58,928 nucleotides of DNA from Acidobacteriota bacterium (GCA_021800255.1 JAJYZC010000011.1:1-58928), one strand, 5' to 3'; positions 37,296 through 47,334 are shown, counted from the first letter of the stretch. Numbers and translations are program-made. Notes: a model not told the origin generated them from the letters alone.

Positions 37296-40200
37296 TTATT
37301 GCAGGTTGAGGGTGACGAGGGCGGAGTGTTCCAGGTTGCCGGACGTGGCGGTGATGGTCACCGTGTAGTTTTTGGGGGCCTGGTTGAAAAAGCCGCCCGC
37401 GCAGCCGGTGAGCGAAAGCGTGGCCATGGCCCCGGCCGTGAGCAGCACCATGAGACAGAAGAAACGCTGAAGCGCACGCCGGCTCTTGCGCAGCCCGCCT
37501 AGGCCGAAGAGCATCAGCGCGGCCAGCGCCAAGGGCGCGGCGTCGCGGCGGCCCGTGGGCGGCGGCTGCGGCCGCTGCAATGCGGCCGTAGCCGGAGCGG
37601 TTTGGATGGTTACGGTGATGATCTGCGGGCCGCCGTTGGCGGGGATGGACGCAGGCGAGAAGCTCACTGTTGCGCCCGGCGGCAGGCCGCTGACGGCAAA
37701 GTTTACCGTGCCTGAGTAGGCGCCGTAGTCGGGCGAGACCCACACTTGATAAGTGATGGCGCTGCCCGGAATCACGGTGGCGAAGGAGGGCCCGTTAATG
37801 GTCATGGTGAAGTCCAGAGGGGCCACGATGACCGGGACGCCAGCAGTGGTGCTGCTGGCAGTGAAGTTCGCATCGCCCGAGTAGACGGCGGTGAGCGTGT
37901 GTGTGAGGCCGGGAGCCAGGGCCGTGGCGGCGTAGCTGGCCACGCCCGCCGTCAGCGCCACCGGCGCCGCGTTCAGCAGCGTGCCGTTGTCGTAGAAGTT
38001 CACTGTGCCGGTGGGCGTGCCCGTAGTGGTGGAAATGACCGTAGCTGTCAGCATCACGCTCTCACCCGGCGTGATGGAGCCGCTGTTCACCTTGAGCGCA
38101 ATCGTTGATGCGGCCTGCGTGACGGTGAGTGTGCCATTGGTCACCGTCTGGGTGTAGTCGGCCAGATCGGCGCCGCTGACGGAAGGGATGATGGAGTATG
38201 TGCCCACCGGCGAGGAGAGCGCGGCGGTGGTTGAGAAGCCCTCCGTGAACGTGTCTCCTGCCTGCTGGCCGCTGACCGTGCCGGTGAACGTAGGATTCGC
38301 CGTCCCATAAACTTTAGTCGCGTTGTTGGCGGTGATGGTCAGCGCGGCCTTGCCGACCGTGACTGATCCCGGCGTGTAGCTGATCGTGTAGTTCGCGTCC
38401 GCTGCGCCTGCGCACGTGCTGGGATAGCTGCCTACGGCGCTCTTGCTCGTGGCCGTGGTCGAGCAGGTGGGCTGCACGGTCAGCGAGGCTGCGCTGTCGC
38501 CGTTCACAAAGCCCGCATAGCTGGGCGTAATCGTGGGCGCTGTCCCGCCGTAGGTCATCGTGCCGCTCGATGCGGTGATCGTCAGCGCGGCCTTGCCGAC
38601 GGTGACGGAGCCGGGCGTGTAGCTGATCGTGTAGTTCGCGTCCGCTGCGCCTGCGCACGTGCTGGGATAGCTGCCTACGGCGCTCTTGCTCGTGGCAGTG
38701 GTCGAGCAGGCGGGCTGCGCGGTCAGCGAGGCTGCGCTGTCGCCGTTCACAAAGCCCGCATAGCTGGGCGTGATGGTGGGCGCTGTCCCACCGTAGATCA
38801 TCGTGCCGCTCGATGCGGTGATGGTCAGCGCGGCCTGACTCACCGTGTAGGGAGCGGTCGTCGATGCGCTCGTGTCGACCGACGGATTGCTGGGCGTAAA
38901 TGTGGCCGTAATAGTGTAATTGCCCGCCGGCAGCACCGTCGTGCCCGCCACAAGCGTTACCGGGCTGCCGTTCACCGTGGTGGTATAGGCGAACGTGCCT
39001 GCAACGTTCCCACTGTTGTACGTGGCCGTAGCGTCGAGCGAACCGGCGGCAATCGCCGCGCCGTAGGTCTGCGAGCCGGGCGCGGGCGCAAAGCTCAGCG
39101 TGGGCGTAATCTGCGATACGTTGAAGGTCCCGCTCTGGGCCGAGATCGATACCGCCGGCGAAGTGTTGAGCGTCAGGCTCGCCGTGAGCTGGTCGCCGGT
39201 GCCGGGCTGGTTCACAGTCAACGAGGAGTAGGTTGCCACGCCCGCGCTCGTCGAGGCCGAGCCGCCCGTCAGCGTTGCGCCCGCGGGGCTGCTGGTGAGC
39301 GTGAGCGGAATCGTCGCCGCTGCCGCCGTAAACGCCGTCCCATCCTCGTCGAGCGTCACCGCAGGAGCCGGACTCATCGCCGTGTCCGCCGCCACGTTCG
39401 ACACTGGAGCCGTAAAGCTCATCGCGTAGTCGGTCTGGACCGCGCCCGCGTCCACCGTGCCCGTGGGGCAGTAGCCGCCGGCGTTGAAGGCCACGCCGCG
39501 CTGGTCGGTGGTCGTGCCACTGGGAACCAGCGACAGCGAACCCGCGCAGATGGCCGGGCTGCCCGGCTCAGGCAGCATGGTCTGCGTCGCCCCGCCGTAG
39601 TTGCCCAGCGACGCCAGCCCCGCCGCCACCTGCGAGGCGCCGCTGATGGAAGTTCCCAGCAGGTTTCCGCCGCCGTCGGTGAGCGTGCCTGCGCTTTGGA
39701 AATTATCGAGGTCCGCATAGCTGCCCGAGGCCTCGTTGCCGGCCACGATGGTGTTCTTGAGCGTCAGCGTGCTGGAGTACAAAATGCCGCCTCCGGCAAA
39801 GCTGGTCCCGCTCCCGCCGCTCTCCAGGTTGGCGGCAATCGTGCTTCCAGTAATCGTGGCCGGACTGCCGCTGAAGATGCCGCCGCCTAGCGCCGCTCCA
39901 GTCCCCGTGGCCAGGTTGCCGGAAATGGTGCTGTCGATCACCGTCAGAGAGCGCGCCGCAGCGTCGCTGTAAATTCCGCCGCCTACCCCTATACTTCCAT
40001 TGGTGGCCGTGTTGCCGGAGATGGTGCTGTCCTCCACGGTAAGGATGTTCAGGTTGTTGAGACCTCCGCCCTCCGGCGCGGTGTTGCTGGAGATCGTGCA
40101 GTGGATCACCGTCAGTGAGCTGCCGTCGCCGACGTAGGCGCCTCCTCCTTGGCTAGTGCCCGATGTGCCGTTTCCGTCCACGATGTTCAGGTTGGCAATC

Positions 40201-43200
40201 TCAACGTTGACGACCGGGTTTGCAAACGCGATCGGCGCCACGGTGAAGACCGTCGCCGCATTGTTGCCGCTTACTGTGACCAGGTTGGTGAGCGTAGCGC
40301 CGCTGCCGCTGGTCAGGCCCTGGATGATGGTGTTGGAGGGCACGTTCAGCGTGCCGTTGGTCAGGGTGATGGTCGCGCCCGATCCGAACGCCGAGGAAGC
40401 AAAGGTGATGTTGGCCCCGCCGGCGCTCGCCGCCGCCGCCAGCGCGTCACGCAGGGTGCAGGTTCCCTCCGGCGAGCCGGTGCAGTTCGACGCCGTGCCG
40501 GTGGCGTCGTCGGCAGCCGTGTTCACCACAAAATTGGGGGTGGTGATGGTGAGCGTGTGCGTGGTGTCGCTGCTGGAGAGAAAGACGCCGCTGGAATCGG
40601 AGTAGCTTGCCAGGAGGCTGTAGGTTCCCACCGTTAGCCCGGCCGGCAGCAGGTAAGTGTAGGAGGCGCTGCCTGCGGAAACCAGCACTGCGACGGGCAC
40701 GGCGACGTAGGTCGTTACCCCACTGACCACCTTGGGCACATACGTGTCAAAGGTCATCGTGCCCTCGTTCACCACACCGGCCGGCGAGGTGACGCTGGCC
40801 GTCATGGTGATGCTCTGCTGGTTCGCGCTCCAGGGCAGGGTGAGGTTGCCGCTGGTCAGGGTGGTCGTGGTGGCCGCCGCGCTGGCCGTGTTCGTCAGGC
40901 TAAAGCCGGTCGATACGGTGCCAGACTGGGCACTGACCGTGTAGGGACCGCCGGCGATGGTATTGGCCGTCGCGGTGACCGAGCACTCGCCGTTCGCGCC
41001 CGTGGTGCAACTGCCCGCGTTCGACAGCGTCGCGCTTGCGCCAGAGCCCGGCGCGGTAAAGGCAACGGTTGCGCCGGAGTCGGCGTTGCCGCCGCCGTCC
41101 TTGACCAGGACCGTCAACGGGCTGGCGAAGGCGGTACCGACGGTCGCGGATTGATTGTTCCCCGCTACGACCGCGACGCTGGCCGGAACCTGTACGACGG
41201 GAACATTGGAGTCTGTGCCCGTGGCCGCATTAGCGGAACTGGTGTGGTTCGGATCGCCTCCGCCCCAGGCACCTGCCGTGTTGCTTACCGACGCAGGCGA
41301 ATTCACGGGAACATCGACGATCAGCGTCAGCGTGGCGAAAGACGACCCGCCGCTTACGGTCTGCGAAGAGGTGCAGGTTACGGTTCCTGTTCCCGAGCAC
41401 GACCAGCCCACACCGCTGTAGTTATAGAGCAGGTAGCCGCTCGGCAGAGTGTCCTGTACGGTCACCGCTCCCGAGGTGGTGCTGGTATTGGCGGCGGTGT
41501 TGCTCACCGTAATCTCCCACTCAGCCGTTTGTCCCTGTGTAAACGTCCCGGTGTGCGTCTTGGTCACAGCCAGCGACGGAGGCGGAACCACGGGAATGCT
41601 GTCGTTCGCCGACGCATTACTCGCGCCGGCGCCGCTCACAGTAATCGCGTTTGCGAGCGGCCCGGTTGCGTTGCTTGCAACGTTCACGTCGATGGTCAGA
41701 TCCGGATAGCTGCTGCCCTGCGCAATGCTCTCGTCGTTGGTGCAGGTCACCGTCTGGCCGCTCGCCGAGCAGGTCCAATCGGCGCCGTTGCTGCCGGCGG
41801 CGAAGGTCAGGCCAATGGGCAGCGTATCCACGACTGTCAGTGGGTTGCTGCCGCTGACCGGGTCGCCTGTCGGCCCGCTGCCGTTATTCAGGATGCTGGC
41901 CGTAATCTGCGCGTTCTGCTCGTTCGGCACAAAGGAACTGCCCGCGCCCGAGGAGCCGCTATGCCCGAGCGTGGGCGCTACCGTAACCGTATTTTCGGTG
42001 AAGTTCACGCACCAGCCATTCGCGGCGCCGGCCGTGCCGGCCGCGTCGTCCTCGGTCATGTAGAGGGCCCAGACGCCGTTGGGATTGGTGCTGGGGTTGG
42101 TATTTACGAATTGACTGGCAAATGTGCCGGCGCCCTGAGATGCCGCATAGGTGATCGTCGAGGGCAGCGTGTAAAAGCCGCTGGAGCTTGCGGTATAAGG
42201 CTGCGCGGGCTCAGGCCAGTTGGGGTCGCCCTCAGGGTAGCTGGATGGTTGGTAGCTGCCGGGTGAGAGGGTGGTCACCGACTGCGGAACCTGTCCGCTG
42301 GCGGAGTCGGAAAATAGATAGTTGCCGAGGCTGGCCGTGCCTCCGATTCCGCCATTCCAGCCGGCGTTGGAGAAGAAGTCGAGATCCGCGCCGGTGGGGC
42401 CCACGACCATGGATTCCAGCGCGTAGAGGATGTCTGTTGCCGACGAGAATTGGTTCAGGCCGAGGGAGACGCTCTGGATCGTCCCGGGAAGATTGGTGAC
42501 GGAGATGACGGATGGGTCGGGGGTGAAGGCGCCCTTATAGGCGGAATTAGAAGTGACGGCGCCGGGATTGCAATAGCAGTAGCTGGCGCTGCACGTGCCG
42601 CCGTTGGGGATCGCGGCGTTGGCCGCGTAGACCTGCGTGGCGTCGTTCATCCGCTGCGTCAGCGTTGCGAAGCTCAGATCGTAAACGTCTGTGCCGCTGT
42701 ACGATGCTGTGATGAGGTGGTCGCCCTCGGCGAGTGAACTGGTGGTGATGGAAGCCTGGCCGTTGCCGTTTAGTGCCACTGTGTTGTTGGTAACGCCGGC
42801 TGGAACCTGGTCGTTATCCGTGAAGGTCACCGTGCCGGAGGGGACCGGGCTGCCGCCCGAGGTCACCGTGGCCGTGAAGGTCGTCGCCTGCGTCGTGGTC
42901 TGCGGATTCTGGCTCGAAGCCAGCGCCGTCGTGGTGGGGCTGCCGGTGTTGAGGGTGAGTGCGATGCACCAGCCGCCATTCATCGTCTCAGGGTAAGCGA
43001 GGGCCGTATAGGGATAAAGCGCCCAGGTGCCGTTCGCCGGGGCGCCGTTGAAGTTGCTCTCGAAGGTTTCGCCGACAGAACCATGAGCACTCGTATTGAA
43101 GGGGTCATATCCGTAATTCACCGTGGCCGGAATCGCTGGAATCGAAGTGTCGTAGGAATTTGCCGACGAGGCGGGGAAACTCTCCGTGCCGGTCGCCTCG

Positions 43201-44663
43201 TCGGAGGGCAGGTAATTGCCGCTGGCCGGCGCATCGGTGCCGCTTGGATAATCCGGGTACCCTCCGGAGGCGCCGTCGTAGAAGTTCAGGTTGACGCCAG
43301 GCGCGGAAGCGGTGTCGGCCGGATTGAAGCCTGCATCGAAGAAGTCGAGGTTGTGCCCGTCCGGTGCCACCAGAAGATGCTGGGCATAAACGATGCCTGT
43401 GACTCCCTCGAGTTCCACTTCGACGTTGGCGACGGTCGTCCCCGCCGGATAGCCGCTCACCTTGATGACCGACGGATAGGCCAGTCCCTCGCTTCCGCCG
43501 GGAATGGTGACCGCGCCGGTGTTGCACCAGGTATCGGCCGTCGGCTCCGTGGTGGGATGCTCGACAACCTGGTTGAAGGTGCCGCTGGCGCTTGAGGAGA
43601 AACCCGAGCCAGGAGTGTAGCTGGCCACAATTGCATAGAGGCCCTGCGTCGAGAAGGTCGTGTTGCAAGTGGCCGTGCCGCCGCTGACAGGGGCCGCTCC
43701 GCAGCCCGAAATCGTTGTCCCGTTGGCGGTGAATGCCACCGTGCCGGCATCCACGGTGGTGCCGGGGTTTGTGGTGTCGGCAACAGTGGCCGTAAGCGTA
43801 ATGCTATTGGCTGTAGACGCCGGATTGCTGGTGTTGCTGGAGACGCTGGTCGAGGTGGAGTCCACCGTGCCCCCGCTGAAGGTCATCGTCAGCGACCAGC
43901 TCGAGATCGAAACGGGATCCGGGTCTTCCCCGCCTTCATCGATGATGGAGAGCGTCCAAGTGCCGTCGGGATTGGATCCGCCGAAGAGACCGTTCAGGGT
44001 CGCATTCGAACCTCCACGCGCCACCCCGTCGGTCTGAGGGAAGGAAAACGTGGTGAGATCGGAGGGGAGAGTCGAGTTAGAGCAGAAGCCATTATTGAGG
44101 TCCAGCCAGTAGGAACTGGGCTCCACGGTCGTGCTGCCGCTGTGCGGCCAGGAACCGTTAACGTTTGGAGCCGCGGGGGAGCCGTCTTGAATGGTGATAT
44201 TCAAGCCGTTGATGCCGGAACCGGAGTCGGAGGGATTGGCGCTATCGCCGTCCTCGCCATCCCCCGTGCTGCCCAGAAGCACGAGCTTTTGGCCGCCTGG
44301 CCCCGAAAGCGCAAAGCTGGTACAGCCTACGCTGAAGTTGGTGTTCGCGCCGGTGTTGTTGCCGTTCGAGGTCAAGCCCTTGAGGGTGACGGAAATGGTC
44401 TGCACTGTGCCCGAAACTCCGCTGACCGGCAGGGTGGACGAACCTGTAACAGACGCACTGCCCGTTACGATTACGCTGATCGATCCTCCGCCGGAGAACG
44501 TGGTCTGGGCCAGCATGGCAGGCGCGCCCGCGCCCGCGAGCAGCCCCACCAGAGCAAGCGCCATCAGCAGGCGGACGAGAGGAAAACTGTGCCCAGAGAT
44601 AGCTGGGAGCGAGACCCAGCGTCGGACCACGCGGCGCAGAGGACGAACAACTGAAATGAACAT
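37296..44663 (-). CDS. giant secreted multi-domain surface protein (Ig-like, DUF11, beta-helix, MBG)
   Basis: A 2455-residue exported protein. A long N-region and signal peptide (LVRLLMALALVGLLAGAGAPAMLA, about 30-52) are followed by proprotein-convertase P-like beta domains (DGTWTLSIIDEGG). Next are Ig-like Big_3_5 repeats (about 577-668) and two DUF11-like domains (about 890-1120). A CSLREA-type motif (GTCTLRDALAAA, about 1400) and a right-handed beta-helix follow to about 1650. Two near-identical MBG units (about 1946-2107) and a last Ig-like repeat (about 2185-2278) come next. The C-terminus has two hydrophobic helices split by KSRRALQR, then SLTGCAGG with Cys2421, then a beta region KNYTVTITATSGN. 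Such architecture suggests adhesion or a surface layer role. The barrel gene downstream may help display it. No enzymatic site is seen. Confidence 0.85.
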   Translation of the reverse strand: MFISVVRPLRRVVRRWVSLPAISGHSFPLVRLLMALALVGLLAGAGAPAMLAQTTFSGGGSISVIVTGSASVTGSSTLPVSGVSGTVQTISVTLKGLTSNGNNTGANTNFSVGCTSFALSGPGGQKLVLLGSTGDGEDGDSANPSDSGSGINGLNITIQDGSPAAPNVNGSWPHSGSTTVEPSSYWLDLNNGFCSNSTLPSDLTTFSFPQTDGVARGGSNATLNGLFGGSNPDGTWTLSIIDEGGEDPDPVSISSWSLTMTFSGGTVDSTSTSVSSNTSNPASTANSITLTATVADTTNPGTTVDAGTVAFTANGTTISGCGAAPVSGGTATCNTTFSTQGLYAIVASYTPGSGFSSSASGTFNQVVEHPTTEPTADTWCNTGAVTIPGGSEGLAYPSVIKVSGYPAGTTVANVEVELEGVTGIVYAQHLLVAPDGHNLDFFDAGFNPADTASAPGVNLNFYDGASGGYPDYPSGTDAPASGNYLPSDEATGTESFPASSANSYDTSIPAIPATVNYGYDPFNTSAHGSVGETFESNFNGAPANGTWALYPYTALAYPETMNGGWCIALTLNTGSPTTTALASSQNPQTTTQATTFTATVTSGGSPVPSGTVTFTDNDQVPAGVTNNTVALNGNGQASITTSSLAEGDHLITASYSGTDVYDLSFATLTQRMNDATQVYAANAAIPNGGTCSASYCYCNPGAVTSNSAYKGAFTPDPSVISVTNLPGTIQSVSLGLNQFSSATDILYALESMVVGPTGADLDFFSNAGWNGGIGGTASLGNYLFSDSASGQVPQSVTTLSPGSYQPSSYPEGDPNWPEPAQPYTASSSGFYTLPSTITYAASQGAGTFASQFVNTNPSTNPNGVWALYMTEDDAAGTAGAANGWCVNFTENTVTVAPTLGHSGSSGAGSSFVPNEQNAQITASILNNGSGPTGDPVSGSNPLTVVDTLPIGLTFAAGSNGADWTCSASGQTVTCTNDESIAQGSSYPDLTIDVNVASNATGPLANAITVSGAGASNASANDSIPVVPPPSLAVTKTHTGTFTQGQTAEWEITVSNTAANTSTTSGAVTVQDTLPSGYLLYNYSGVGWSCSGTGTVTCTSSQTVSGGSSFATLTLIVDVPVNSPASVSNTAGAWGGGDPNHTSSANAATGTDSNVPVVQVPASVAVVAGNNQSATVGTAFASPLTVLVKDGGGNADSGATVAFTAPGSGASATLSNAGSCTTGANGECSVTATANTIAGGPYTVSAQSGTVSTGFSLTNTASAAATTTTLTSGNLTLPWSANQQSITMTASVTSPAGVVNEGTMTFDTYVPKVVSGVTTYVAVPVAVLVSAGSASYTYLLPAGLTVGTYSLLASYSDSSGVFLSSSDTTHTLTITTPNFVVNTAADDATGTASNCTGSPEGTCTLRDALAAAASAGGANITFASSAFGSGATITLTNGTLNVPSNTIIQGLTSGSGATLTNLVTVSGNNAATVFTVAPIAFANPVVNVEIANLNIVDGNGTSGTSQGGGAYVGDGSSLTVIHCTISSNTAPEGGGLNNLNILTVEDSTISGNTATNGSIGVGGGIYSDAAARSLTVIDSTISGNLATGTGAALGGGIFSGSPATITGSTIAANLESGGSGTSFAGGGILYSSTLTLKNTIVAGNEASGSYADLDNFQSAGTLTDGGGNLLGTSISGASQVAAGLASLGNYGGATQTMLPEPGSPAICAGSLSLVPSGTTTDQRGVAFNAGGYCPTGTVDAGAVQTDYAMSFTAPVSNVAADTAMSPAPAVTLDEDGTAFTAAAATIPLTLTSSPAGATLTGGSASTSAGVATYSSLTVNQPGTGDQLTASLTLNTSPAVSISAQSGTFNVSQITPTLSFAPAPGSQTYGAAIAAGSLDATATYNSGNVAGTFAYTTTVNGSPVTLVAGTTVLPAGNYTITATFTPSNPSVDTSASTTAPYTVSQAALTITASSGTMIYGGTAPTITPSYAGFVNGDSAASLTAQPACSTTATSKSAVGSYPSTCAGAADANYTISYTPGSVTVGKAALTITASSGTMTYGGTAPTITPSYAGFVNGDSAASLTVQPTCSTTATSKSAVGSYPSTCAGAADANYTISYTPGSVTVGKAALTITANNATKVYGTANPTFTGTVSGQQAGDTFTEGFSTTAALSSPVGTYSIIPSVSGADLADYTQTVTNGTLTVTQAASTIALKVNSGSITPGESVMLTATVISTTTGTPTGTVNFYDNGTLLNAAPVALTAGVASYAATALAPGLTHTLTAVYSGDANFTASSTTAGVPVIVAPLDFTMTINGPSFATVIPGSAITYQVWVSPDYGAYSGTVNFAVSGLPPGATVSFSPASIPANGGPQIITVTIQTAPATAALQRPQPPPTGRRDAAPLALAALMLFGLGGLRKSRRALQRFFCLMVLLTAGAMATLSLTGCAGGFFNQAPKNYTVTITATSGNLEHSALVTLNLQ
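38341..38826 (-). repeat. tandem 243-bp MBG repeats inside the giant gene
   Basis: Two adjacent 243-bp units (38341-38583 and 38584-38826) are almost identical and encode the 81-residue MBG unit containing TITASSGTMTYGGTAPTITP. Similarity this high between adjacent repeats suggests recent duplication or gene conversion, so this locus is probably length-variable. Confidence 0.85.
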
Positions 44664-45288
44664 TGCTGACTCCAGAAACCAGAAACGCCAGCGACCGGAT
44701 TACCTCAAAGGAGGTGGGGAGTTTCGATCACTTTCCGGCTGAACAGACTGGGTATATTCCCGGCCGGGTGCGGAGTGGGGGAAGAACAGTCCGAAGGTTA
44801 AAACGCACCCTGTCGCCATGCGAAGGCTGAACAAACAGCGTTTTTGATTCCTTCAGATCGGTTAATCTTGAGCAGACCGGCTCCGGGTGGCGTGCCTGGA
44901 AGCCTAGTTGCTGGATACCTTTCGATTAGCTACAACCTGTATTGCCCGGGAAGAAAATGACCAGGATGAGGGGAATAGGACGTAGCCAATTTCGCATACC
45001 CGCAGCCGGATGTCAATAGAAAATCGAGAGTTTGTAATAGCGCACTCGAAGTGTCCCCGTCTTGCGCTCAGAAGTCATACAGCGGCTCTGAACTGAGCTG
45101 CTGTTGGCGGCTTGAAGGGATGTATCTAGCTGCTTGCCTGTGAAATCACTACTCGGCGGGTGAGCTACACATACTCTGCCACGAACCGGCGCTTACGCGC
45201 AGCTTCGCGGTCTATCCTTGCTCTTTCTTGGCACCCTACCGCGCGCGCACGTCACAGCGTACCCGGCCAGGCGCGGTGCGCCGCATCT
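44664..45288. other. intergenic, 625 bp, nothing recognised
   Basis: This region separates the giant surface protein gene from the lipoprotein gene. On the minus strand, the 150 bases before 44663 contain the leader of the giant gene. I looked for cyclic-di-GMP riboswitch and other known leader patterns and found no convincing match. No gene is supported. Confidence 0.5.
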
Positions 45289-45825
45289 TTACCTGGTCCG
45301 ATGGGGCGCCTTGAATTCAACGTCGGTCGATAACCAGTCAGACAGGCTCATCTCGCTGATTTCGGCATTTCCGGGCTGGTTGCTGATCGCCGACTGGGCC
45401 AGCAGCACGGATACCTTGATTTTTCCCTTAATGCCGTAACCGTTGAGAAGGGTCGCCAGCGCCTTATCGGCTGCACCCATATAGTCCGCGGGAAGGACGC
45501 CCTGCGCGCCATGGATGTTAAACGCGCCCATTACCATCTGATTCATCATCTTGCGGTTTTTTGCAGCTCCTAAAGGCTCAATCCGCACCACCAGTGCGGC
45601 TCGATTCACCACATATTCGGGGTTCGCCGTGTACTTGATAACCGGGATGGTAAAGCCCGCCGGGTTGGGCTTGGTTGCCTGCGTGTCAAATGCGAGGTGG
45701 TAGGGAGGTCCCTGCCATGTGGGCTGCACGGGAATGGTGTACTGGTTCTGGCTTTTGCACCCCGTCAAAAGCGCCCATCCCCCCATCGCCAGCCCGGCTG
45801 CCAACAATAGGATGCCTCTTTTCAA
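45289..45825 (-). CDS. predicted lipoprotein of unknown function
   Basis: A 178-residue protein starting at TTG 45825, preceded by AAGGAGGAG at ideal spacing. The signal peptide ends in the lipobox LLTGC (Cys about 22), giving an acylated mature protein CKSQNQYTIPVQPTW. The remainder has no motif I recognise; it contains ALVVRIEPLGAAKNRKMMNQM and a C-terminal AEISEMSLSDWLSTDVEFK. It is probably attached to a membrane and periplasmic or surface exposed. Confidence 0.75.
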   Translation of the reverse strand: MKRGILLLAAGLAMGGWALLTGCKSQNQYTIPVQPTWQGPPYHLAFDTQATKPNPAGFTIPVIKYTANPEYVVNRAALVVRIEPLGAAKNRKMMNQMVMGAFNIHGAQGVLPADYMGAADKALATLLNGYGIKGKIKVSVLLAQSAISNQPGNAEISEMSLSDWLSTDVEFKAPHRTR

Positions 45826-46036
45826 GGTGTTCTCCTCCTTGCTCAAAAAAACAACGCGCCAGAATACCACTTCGGCGCGGCGCAGGGGGGAAATCATTAC
45901 TCGAAGCCGCCATATCCATGAACCAAACCGGGCCGGCGCCGCAGCGATGTTCGCCGCGGGGAATGAGACCTCTCACACATGGGAAGGCAAAAAACCGGGT
46001 ATGGCGCAGTGCGAGCTAAGGGCTAAAGCCTGCCTT

Positions 46037-46546
46037 TCACTTCGCCACCACATCGAGCGGCACGGTGATGGTCTTGGGCGGCAGGCACTGGTTGAGGTTG
46101 CAGGCCTGGTAGCGCAGCGTGCCCTGGAACATGTGGTCGCCGCGCGCGGCCACCACGCGCGCATGAATGACGAACTCGCCGGTATAGACGCTGAGCTTGG
46201 TTTTGGGGTCGATGGGCAGCGTCAGCTCCGCGCCGGCCGGATAACTAAGGTCATTGAAACGAACGCCGGAACCCTGGGGAACCGAAAAAAACGTTGGAAT
46301 GAGGAAGCCGCTGCCCGGCGTGTGGGAGTTGATGTGCAGGCCAGGGGCCACGCGAAAGTGCAGCGCCACGGCAGCGGCCCGGCCGGCGGTCACGTTCAAC
46401 TGCTCGGGATAGAGAAACTCGACGGCTTGGCCTTTGAGCAAAGAAGCGTTCTGCCCGTAGCCCTGCCCGTGCGCGCCTATAGCGGCAAATACAACCGCCA
46501 AGGCCAGCGCCGCCCGAACCGGCCATTTTGCTTGAGTCATCTTCAA
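46037..46546 (-). CDS. periplasmic DsbD-alpha-like domain protein
   Basis: A 169-residue exported protein with signal peptide AALALAVVFAAIGAHGQ. The mature part matches the N-terminal domain of DsbD, which carries reducing equivalents in the periplasm (NVTAGRAAAVALHFRVAPGLH, then YQACNLNQCLPP with C149 and C154). In DsbD this domain is followed by eight membrane helices and a thioredoxin domain; neither is present here. It is the downstream partner of the TlpA-like gene, 134 bp after that stop. The pair may form a small periplasmic redox system, with a membrane reductant encoded elsewhere. Confidence 0.83.
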   Translation of the reverse strand: MKMTQAKWPVRAALALAVVFAAIGAHGQGYGQNASLLKGQAVEFLYPEQLNVTAGRAAAVALHFRVAPGLHINSHTPGSGFLIPTFFSVPQGSGVRFNDLSYPAGAELTLPIDPKTKLSVYTGEFVIHARVVAARGDHMFQGTLRYQACNLNQCLPPKTITVPLDVVAK

Positions 46547-46680
46547 TCCCCGCCTCGATTTGCGGCTCGATTTTCACCTGCGGGCCGCGCGCCGGCGGCG
46601 CCGCAATCCCTCAGCCGCCTTGCGCCGGCAAACTCGCCCCCAGGCGCGCCGGCGGTTTGCGCTCCCGCGCCTCGGAAAAA

Positions 46681-47334
46681 TCAGTCGGCGAGCGCCTTGC
46701 GGATATTGGCGGCCATCTCGCTCTCTGAGGTCAACCCCATTTGCGCCGCCACCACGATGCCCTTGCGGTCCACGTAAAAGGATGTGGGCAGGTCCTCCAC
46801 GCCGCCGTAGGAATCGGCAATGCTGTCGCCGCCCAGCAGAACCGGGTACGGAACGCCCTCCTGATGGACGAATTTCTCAATGGCTTGTTTGTCCTGGTTC
46901 CACTCCGCGGTGTCTTTGGGCGTGGCGTCGTCGCCCTGGGAGGAAACGCCCAGCACCTCGAAGCCCTGTTTGGCGTATTGGTTGCGCAGCCCGACCAGCC
47001 ACGGTGTTTCGATCTTGCAGGGCGTACACCAGGTTGCCCAAAAGTTGATGAGTACGGCCTTGCCGCGGTAGCTGGCCAGCGAAACCGTTTCGCCGTTCAG
47101 GCTTTGCAGCGTGAAGTTTGGCGCCGGCTTGCCCTTGAGAGGGGTAACGAATTCGAGCGCGGTGCCGGAGGCATTGGGCACAAGCACGCTCTGGGCAACC
47201 GCCTGCGCTGCCTGGCGTTCGGCCTCCTGCTTGCGGTACTCCCAGTTGGCCCAGCCCGCCCAGGCGAAAACGGCCAAGAGAAAAAGAACGGCGGCAAGCA
47301 CCAACGCGTTGCGGTTGGAGGTGAATGACCTCAT
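46681..47334 (-). CDS. membrane-anchored TlpA/ResA-like thiol-disulfide oxidoreductase
   Basis: A 217-residue protein. An N-terminal helix (ALVLAAVLFLLAVFAWAGWA) anchors a periplasmic thioredoxin fold with the active site WATWCTPC (C103, C106) and the cis-proline loop DLPTSFYVDRKG. TlpA/ResA proteins keep cysteines of cytochrome c or other partners reduced. It reads away from kdsD, whose start is 95 bp from its own, so the promoters lie in that gap. A DsbD-alpha-like gene follows. Confidence 0.92.
   Translation of the reverse strand: MRSFTSNRNALVLAAVLFLLAVFAWAGWANWEYRKQEAERQAAQAVAQSVLVPNASGTALEFVTPLKGKPAPNFTLQSLNGETVSLASYRGKAVLINFWATWCTPCKIETPWLVGLRNQYAKQGFEVLGVSSQGDDATPKDTAEWNQDKQAIEKFVHQEGVPYPVLLGGDSIADSYGGVEDLPTSFYVDRKGIVVAAQMGLTSESEMAANIRKALAD

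Noticed and set aside
41151-42266. 371-codon plus-strand frame
   Set aside because: It is antisense within the giant surface protein gene and made of repetitive low-complexity residues.
44664-44900. Riboswitch or structured leader before the giant surface protein gene
   Set aside because: I looked for cyclic-di-GMP and other known leader patterns on the minus strand and could not fit one.
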